Part shown: piece after piece, positions 58,255-64,000 of the stretch | How positions within the stretch are numbered: position 1 is the first letter of the stretch | How the letters are laid out: every line of letters begins with the position of its first letter | Assembly (NCBI RefSeq): GCF_020035535.1 | Contig: NZ_CP083349.1 | Coordinates: 310,001 to 374,000, forward strand | DNA length: 64,000 bases | Reading direction: 5' to 3' | From: Ensifer adhaerens | Lineage (GTDB): Bacteria > Pseudomonadota > Alphaproteobacteria > Rhizobiales > Rhizobiaceae | Position numbers and translations under genes: made by a program | Notes under the pieces: generated by a model | Databases searched by the model: none | What the model saw: the letters and a program-made list of their open reading frames with translations, nothing else | Told to the model about the DNA's origin: nothing

Positions 58255-58331
58255 GCGGTTGTAGCTCAGTTGGTTAGAGCGCAGGTTTGTGGCACCTGAG
58301 GTCGTAGGTTCGATTCCCACCAACCGTACCA
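58255..58331 (+). tRNA. tRNA-His (GTG anticodon)
   Basis: A full cloverleaf with encoded CCA is visible. The acceptor GCGGTTG (58255-58261) pairs with CAACCGT (58321-58327) with a terminal G-U. The D-arm is GCTC/GAGC. The anticodon stem CAGGT/ACCTG encloses TTGTGGC with anticodon GTG at 58289-58291. The discriminator is A (58328). The base before position 1 is T, so the G-1 that marks nearly all tRNA-His is not encoded. This variant is known from Rhizobiales and related orders. The T-stem has an A-C mismatch (58306 with 58318). Confidence 0.95.
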
Positions 58332-58395
58332 TTTCTTCCCTATCTCATTGATGTCAGGCATTTTGCCAAACCATCGGCGCGAACCACGCGCGCTC

Positions 58396-58596
58396 TCAAA
58401 ACAGTTTGGCCATCGCCCTCAAGGCCACCGCGTCCTCTACGCCGTTCTGGTAGAGCTCGATCAAGCGCACTGCCAGCGCCGTCGCCTCAGATGAGCGGCG
58501 CGGCAGGTTTCTCTCTCGTATCGCATGCTTGAAGACGTCTTCGATCTTGATGAATTCACCCGGCAGGATTGGCCGGCCCGTAACAGCGACAAGCAT
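58396..58596 (-). CDS. Small hypothetical protein (66 aa)
   Basis: ATG 58596 follows GGAGG at good spacing, so this start is chosen over the longer reading of 127 residues, whose extra part is low quality. The product begins MLVAVTGRPILPGEFIKIED and is predicted alpha-helical after residue 18, with LAVRLIELYQNGVEDAVALR. No signal peptide, membrane segment or known motif is seen. It lies alone between tRNA-His and the cyclase gene. Confidence 0.6.
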   Translation of the reverse strand: MLVAVTGRPILPGEFIKIEDVFKHAIRERNLPRRSSEATALAVRLIELYQNGVEDAVALRAMAKLF

Positions 58597-58942
58597 CGTT
58601 CCATCCTCCTTCCTCGAATCCGAGTGCGAAGCGTCTGCAGGGCGGGCCATCTGTTGGTTGCCGCCGTCTGCAGTCATCGCACGGGGTTCTCCCATCGAGC
58701 AGAAACGCCGAGACACTGCGCTCTGTTCCTGCCGCTCCGATACCCATATCGGGCTATTCGCCCCGGCTGGCAGCCGCATGACAGTCAGTCCGGCTGCGCG
58801 AACTCTCCATGGCGCGGAGCGAAGGGACCGCCCATTCTCCTCGGGTGTGAAGACTGCTGCCGGCTGCCTTCAGTCTGAATAGACATCAGGGCCATCCATC
58901 GGTAAAATTTCGAGAAGGGATTCTCGGAAGGCGCCGCAATCC
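58597..58942. other. Gap between the 66-residue gene and the cyclase gene
   Basis: These 346 bases contain no frame with a good start and codon usage. The two divergent genes must both be promoted from here. I see no clear -35/-10 pair or operator. The last 30 bases hold GGAAGG, the probable ribosome site of the cyclase gene. Confidence 0.5.
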
Positions 58943-60706
58943 ATGGCCAACGAATCCATCATGCGCAGGCTCGCCGCCATCCTGGCTGCTGACGTCGTCG
59001 GCTACAGCCGGCTGATGGAGCGTGACGAGAAGAATACCTACAGACAGCTTATGGCACGATGGAAAGAGGTGCTGGAGCCGCTTGTCGCCACCCATCGGGG
59101 GCGGGTCTTCAAGACGACGGGCGACGGCGTGCTCGTCGAGTTTTCCAGCGCCGTCAATGCCGTCGAATGTGCCGCAGCACTCCAGCGGGCCATGACGGCT
59201 GCAAACAGGGACGTTCCGGCGGAACAGGCGATCGTGCTGCGCGTCGGGGTCAACATGGGCGACATCATGGTCGCCGACAGCGACCTTTATGGCGATGGCG
59301 TCAACGTCGCGGCGCGGATCGAAGCGCTCGCCAGACCCGGCGGCGTGGCGATTTCGGACGGGGTGCACGAATATGTGCAGGGCCGCATCGACCTCGATTT
59401 CATCGATAGCGGCCACCATGAAGTCAAGAATATCGAACGCCCGGTGCACATCTGGAGCTGGTCGCCGGACGAATATGCAGATGTGCCCGTGAGGGTTGTT
59501 CCCGAGGCGCCGCCGCAGATCCCGAGTCGGCCCTCCATCGCCGTGCTGCCGTTCGACAACATGTCCGGCGATCCGGAACAGGGCTACTTTGCCGACGGCA
59601 TCACCGAGGACATCATCACAGACCTTTCGAAAGTCTCCGGTCTCTTCGTCATCGCCCGCAATTCCTCCTTCGCCTACAAGGGCAAGTCGCCGGATATCCG
59701 TCAGGTGAGCCGCGATCTCGGCGTTCGCTACGTGCTTGAAGGCAGCGTGCGCCGCGCCGCCAACCGCATCCGCATCAACGCCCAGATGATTGACGGCACG
59801 ACGGGCGGCCATCTCTGGGCCGAGCGCTACGACCGCGGCATCGAAGACATCTTCGAAGTTCAGGACGAAGTGACCCGCACCATCGTCACCGCGCTGAAAG
59901 TGAAGCTGACGGCCGGCGAGGAAGAGCGACGCGAGAGCCGCAACAAGGTCGATCCGCAAGCCTATGACATGCTCGTGCGGTCGCGACAGGCCATTCTGCG
60001 GTTCGAGGCTGCCTCATCTGCCGACGCACGCAACATGCTGCAGCGTGCCATCGCCATCGATCCGGGTTTGGCCGCAGCCTACGCCTCCCTCTCGATCATT
60101 GCACTTACGGATTACATCAATCGGTGGAACGGCGGCACCGTCGACAACGTCGCGCGGGCCTTGGAGCTGGCACAGAAGGCCGTCGATATCGATGACAACG
60201 AGCCACATGGCTATCACGCGCTCTCGCTCGCGCTCTGCTGGCAGAGGAGTTTCGATGAAGCCGAGCGGGCAGCGCAGCGGGTGATCGAACTCGACCCCAA
60301 TTCCGCAAGCGGGCACACCGCGCTCGGTACGATCAGGGATTTCCAGGGGCAGTTCGAAGCCGCGCTGCCGTTCTACACCCGGGCCCATAGGCTTGACCCG
60401 CAGTTCGACCTTTCGCTGCATTTTCTGGGGCGGACGCTGCTCAATCTCGGCCGGTTCGATGAGGCGGAGATTGCTTTCAAGCGGCGTCTGACGCTGGCGC
60501 CGCGATCGGACATGACGCGGTTTTATCTCGCCTGCCTCTATGGTCGAACCGGGCGGCATGAGGATGCGCGACGCTACTGGCACGAGGTATTCGAGGTTAA
60601 CCCGGATTTCTCGATCGAGCACCTCAAGCGGGCCATGCCCTATCGTGATCCCGGCGTGCTCGGCCGGCTCGCCGATGGTTTGCGGGACGCCGGCATCTCC
60701 CTCTAG
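58943..60706 (+). CDS. Class III adenylate/guanylate cyclase with TPR domain
   Basis: The 587-residue product has a class III cyclase domain in residues 8-175. Metal-binding Asp17 (LAAILAADVVGYSRLM) and Asp61 (FKTTGDGVLVEF) are present, with Lys57 and Asp118 as adenine-type specificity residues, and Asn121 and Arg125 of the catalytic motif (GDGVNVAARIEALA). All key residues are intact, so it should make cAMP. A TolB-like region with SIAVLPFDNMSGDPEQGYFA near 200 follows, then TPR-type helices from about 350 to the end. No membrane segments are seen. Rhizobia carry many such proteins with unknown signals. Confidence 0.9.
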   Translation: MANESIMRRLAAILAADVVGYSRLMERDEKNTYRQLMARWKEVLEPLVATHRGRVFKTTGDGVLVEFSSAVNAVECAAALQRAMTAANRDVPAEQAIVLRVGVNMGDIMVADSDLYGDGVNVAARIEALARPGGVAISDGVHEYVQGRIDLDFIDSGHHEVKNIERPVHIWSWSPDEYADVPVRVVPEAPPQIPSRPSIAVLPFDNMSGDPEQGYFADGITEDIITDLSKVSGLFVIARNSSFAYKGKSPDIRQVSRDLGVRYVLEGSVRRAANRIRINAQMIDGTTGGHLWAERYDRGIEDIFEVQDEVTRTIVTALKVKLTAGEEERRESRNKVDPQAYDMLVRSRQAILRFEAASSADARNMLQRAIAIDPGLAAAYASLSIIALTDYINRWNGGTVDNVARALELAQKAVDIDDNEPHGYHALSLALCWQRSFDEAERAAQRVIELDPNSASGHTALGTIRDFQGQFEAALPFYTRAHRLDPQFDLSLHFLGRTLLNLGRFDEAEIAFKRRLTLAPRSDMTRFYLACLYGRTGRHEDARRYWHEVFEVNPDFSIEHLKRAMPYRDPGVLGRLADGLRDAGISL

Positions 60707-60730
60707 CCACCAGCTTTCGAAACCTGTCTG

Positions 60731-61612
60731 TCAGACGAAAATCTGGTGTTCTGCCGTCACCAGTTCCTGCAGGAAGGCAACCACGGTGCGCACGCGAACG
60801 AGGTCGCGGGCGCTTTCGTGATAGGTCGTCCAGTAGGCGCGGCGGATGGTCGTCTCCGGGAGGATGCGCTGGAGTTCCGGTGTGTGGCGGGCGATGTAGT
60901 TGTGCAGGATGCCGATGCCGGCGCTGGAACGCACCGCTTCCGTCTGCCCGGTGGCGCTGGAGATCTCGAAGGAGGCATCCCAGCTTCGCATGATCTCCGC
61001 GGAAAAATTCAGCGACGGGGTGAAGATAAGGTCTTCGACATAGCCGATGCGGCGATGCTCCCTGAGATCGTCGATCGTTTGCGGCGTGCCATGTTTCTCA
61101 AGATAGGCCGACGAGGCATAAAGGCCGAGGGTGTAATCGGTAAGCTTCGAGGAGACGAGGCGTCCCTGTTCCGGGCGCTCGATGGTGATCGCGATGTCGG
61201 CCTCGCGCTGCGACAGCGAGAAGGAGCGCGGCACCGGCACCAGCTGCAGTTTTAGTTCCGGATAGCGGGCCGTCAGCCGCCCAAGGCGTGGCGCCAGGAA
61301 GGAAACACCAAAACCGTCGGGCGCGCCGATGCGGACGGTGCCGGCGATCGCCGTGTCGATCCGGCCGATCTGCGACTGCGCCGCCAGCATCTCGGTCTCC
61401 ATCCGTTCGGCTGCCGCCAGGAAGATCTCTCCTTCAGCCGTCAATTCGCAGCCGTTCGGCCGGCGCACGAGAAGCCGCGTTTTCAGTGTTTCCTCAAGCG
61501 CCGTCACCCGGCGGCTGAGGGTGGCATGGTTGACGCCAAGCCGTTTTGACGCCGCAAGGATCTGTCCGGTGCGCGCCACGGCTAGAAACATTCTGACATC
61601 GTCCCAGTTCAT
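60731..61612 (-). CDS. LysR-family regulator divergent from mmsA
   Basis: ATG 61612 gives 293 residues beginning MNWDDVRMFLAVARTGQILA; the longer in-frame start is rejected because it reaches into the mmsA promoter. The helix-turn-helix has AASKRLGVNHATLSRRVTAL. The effector domain has VRIGAPDGFGVSFLAPRLGR near residue 90. It is divergent from mmsA with about 130 bases between. In that gap TTG-N9-CAA (within ATTTTTGCACAACGG, about 61650-61665) fits a LysR-type site. It probably controls mmsA in response to a valine, propionate or inositol-derived metabolite. Confidence 0.87.
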   Translation of the reverse strand: MNWDDVRMFLAVARTGQILAASKRLGVNHATLSRRVTALEETLKTRLLVRRPNGCELTAEGEIFLAAAERMETEMLAAQSQIGRIDTAIAGTVRIGAPDGFGVSFLAPRLGRLTARYPELKLQLVPVPRSFSLSQREADIAITIERPEQGRLVSSKLTDYTLGLYASSAYLEKHGTPQTIDDLREHRRIGYVEDLIFTPSLNFSAEIMRSWDASFEISSATGQTEAVRSSAGIGILHNYIARHTPELQRILPETTIRRAYWTTYHESARDLVRVRTVVAFLQELVTAEHQIFV

Positions 61613-61740
61613 AGTGTCGAGACCTCGGTCTGCAGCCGTGGACTTTGATTTTTGCACAACGGTTGCTGAATATCGGAAATTGATTTGTTGAAATCGTAGT
61701 GCGATCATGCCGCCACAATCAAGGTCTGGAGGAACCAACC

Positions 61741-63237
<1,497 letters not shown>

Positions 63238-63264
63238 CGGGACACGATATATCCTCCCGCCTCG

Positions 63265-63290
63265 GGGCCTCCTTCGGGAGGCCCTTTTTT
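63265..63290 (+). terminator. Rho-independent terminator of mmsA
   Basis: GGGCCTCC (63265-63272) pairs perfectly with GGAGGCCC (63277-63284) around a TTCG tetraloop and is followed by six T. It lies 28 bases after the mmsA stop. Confidence 0.94.
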
Positions 63291-63472
63291 GTTGCATTCG
63301 GCGATACGACACAACTAATTTGCGAGTCGTGGGCAAGGGTCGTGAATTGACCGCTGCTCCAACGGCAGCTTGGTGGGCGGGGGCGCACCAGACGAATTGT
63401 GTTGGATCATGTGCAGCCGGAGTGCCGTTGCGGCGCGGCCGGTGTACGAAGAGTGGTCAGAGGGGGACCATC

Positions 63473-63823
63473 ATGGTCGTGTCTGAAACGACGGCGCTTG
63501 AAGCAGCACCGACGCGCGATGTGTCGATCGATTTTCACCGTTTCTCGTTCATGGGGAGCGGCAAGGAATACTTCGGCATCTGGATCGTCAACGTGTTTTT
63601 GACGATCGTCACGGTTGGCATTTATTCCGCCTGGGCGAAGGTTCGGCGCAATAGGTATTTTTACGGAAATACGGTTCTGCTCGGTCGAGCCTTTGAATAC
63701 CATGCCAAAGGCAAGCAGATCCTGATCGGGCGGGTAATCGTTTTCGGCTATCGGTTCGGGTGTCGAGGATGTCCTGGTACAGGGCGCCGGTCTGCTTTCG
63801 CTATCCTATTCGCGCGGTGCTGA
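63473..63823 (+). pseudogene. DUF898 (YjgN-type) membrane protein, truncated at a deletion junction
   Basis: ATG 63473 follows AGAGGGG. Residues 1-92 are a good DUF898 N-terminus: FHRFSFMGSGKEYFGIWIVN, a first hydrophobic segment, VGIYSAWAKVRRNRYFYGNT, and FEYHAKGKQILIGRVIVF. After about residue 91 (around 63745) the reading becomes Cys/Arg/Gly-rich with no membrane segment and stops at 63823. A normal DUF898 protein has several more membrane segments and about 350 residues. Sequence past the junction encodes an M48 peptidase in another frame, so most of the gene is missing. Confidence 0.75.
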
Positions 63824-64000
63824 AAGTGCCGCAGACAGGCACTCGGTCGAGCTGATGCAGACGGCAGGGCGAGACCCGACGGCCGCTGCGCGCTTTTTCG
63901 ACCTGTTCGAAGACAAGCTCGGCGCTCGCGGCAGCACCAACATCCTGTCGACCCATCCCGGTACGCCGGAACGACGCCAGGCGATCCTCGATTACGCTGC
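63741..64000 (+). pseudogene. M48-family metalloprotease, 3' remnant (runs off the window)
   Basis: In frame with codon GTC at 63762, translation reads VEDVLVQGAGLLSLSYSRGA and continues with GAESAADRHSVELMQTAGRD and NILSTHPGTPERRQAILDYA. This is the C-terminal third of an M48 zinc metalloprotease; the Glu of Glu-Ser-Ala-Ala-Asp is the third zinc ligand. The upstream part with HExxH is absent; the frame meets TAA at 63735-63737 and has no start codon. DUF898 and M48 genes are commonly neighbours in rhizobia, so a deletion removing the end of one and the start of the other explains the arrangement. The 3' end lies beyond the window. Confidence 0.75.

Noticed and set aside
58135..58332. Minus-strand frame of 65 codons over the tRNA-His gene
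   Set aside because: It is the antisense of the tRNA and its 5' flank; the reading (MVRLVGIEPTTSGATNLRS) is a well-known false protein produced by antisense tRNA sequence.
58332..58395. Possible phage or island attachment site at the tRNA-His 3' end
   Set aside because: No integrase gene, no direct repeat of the tRNA 3' end and no change in base composition are seen downstream.

Overview
The window looks like a chromosomal segment of a Rhizobiaceae alphaproteobacterium, most likely of the Ensifer/Sinorhizobium group. The reasons are high GC with strong third-position bias, an alphaproteobacterial flagellar gene order (flaF-flbT-flgD-fliQ-flhA-fliR), an aglR-aglEFGAK alpha-glucoside operon followed by zwf-pgl-edd, a CbrA-type kinase beside a phasin gene, an unusual tRNA-His without G-1, and rhizobial-type palindromic intergenic repeats. 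The genus is inferred from remembered gene order, not from a search. Layout: (1) 1-6.6 kb is the end of a large flagellar cluster: the flgL 3' end, the regulators flaF/flbT, hook cap flgD, export gate fliQ-flhA-fliR, and four small accessory genes (FliJ-like, FlgJ-type rod-binding, FlgN-like, and an anchored periplasmic protein), closed by a terminator. (2) 6.7-14.3 kb is a polysaccharide module: GT2, GT4, WecG/TagA-type and DUF6492 glycosyltransferase-like genes, a Wzx-like flippase and a Wzz/GumC-like co-polymerase without a kinase domain. It has no priming transferase, polymerase or outer-membrane exporter, so it is either an accessory block or depends on genes elsewhere. (3) 14.5-28.7 kb is central carbon metabolism: folD; the LacI-type repressor AglR with two palindromic operators; aglEFGAK for uptake and hydrolysis of alpha-glucosides; a PilZ-like protein; a GFA-family gene broken by an amber codon; and the Entner-Doudoroff genes zwf-pgl-edd on the minus strand. 

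(4) 28.9-47.6 kb mixes nitrogen and carbon metabolism, sensing and regulation. It holds a PuuB-like oxidase with a PuuA-like glutamine-synthetase relative (polyamine breakdown), an HI0933-type flavoprotein, a chemoreceptor, LysR and LuxR regulators, isocitrate lyase with a divergent XRE/IrrE-type regulator, a fatty acid desaturase, and a complete PotFGHI-type polyamine importer. The importer and the PuuA/PuuB pair could form one putrescine-use pathway split by about 12 kb. (5) 47.7-58.3 kb holds an AsmA-like protein, acetoacetyl-CoA synthetase, a candidate small RNA with a strong terminator, an iron-type ABC permease without partners, the large PAS histidine kinase CbrA, a phasin with a very clear promoter/operator, and tRNA-His. 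Acetoacetyl-CoA synthetase and phasin fit poly-3-hydroxybutyrate metabolism, and isocitrate lyase would handle the resulting acetyl-CoA. (6) 58.4-64 kb holds a small protein, a class III cyclase with TPRs, a LysR/mmsA pair, and at the right edge a DUF898 gene joined out of frame to the 3' end of an M48 metalloprotease gene. 

Most genes are ordinary rhizobial core genes and no undescribed multi-gene system stands out. The observations most worth a second look are the DUF898/M48 deletion junction, the amber-interrupted GFA gene, the candidate sRNA at 51.7-51.9 kb, the three dispersed palindromic repeats, the incomplete polysaccharide module with a nine-A run in its co-polymerase gene, and the operator architecture at phaP and at aceA/XRE.
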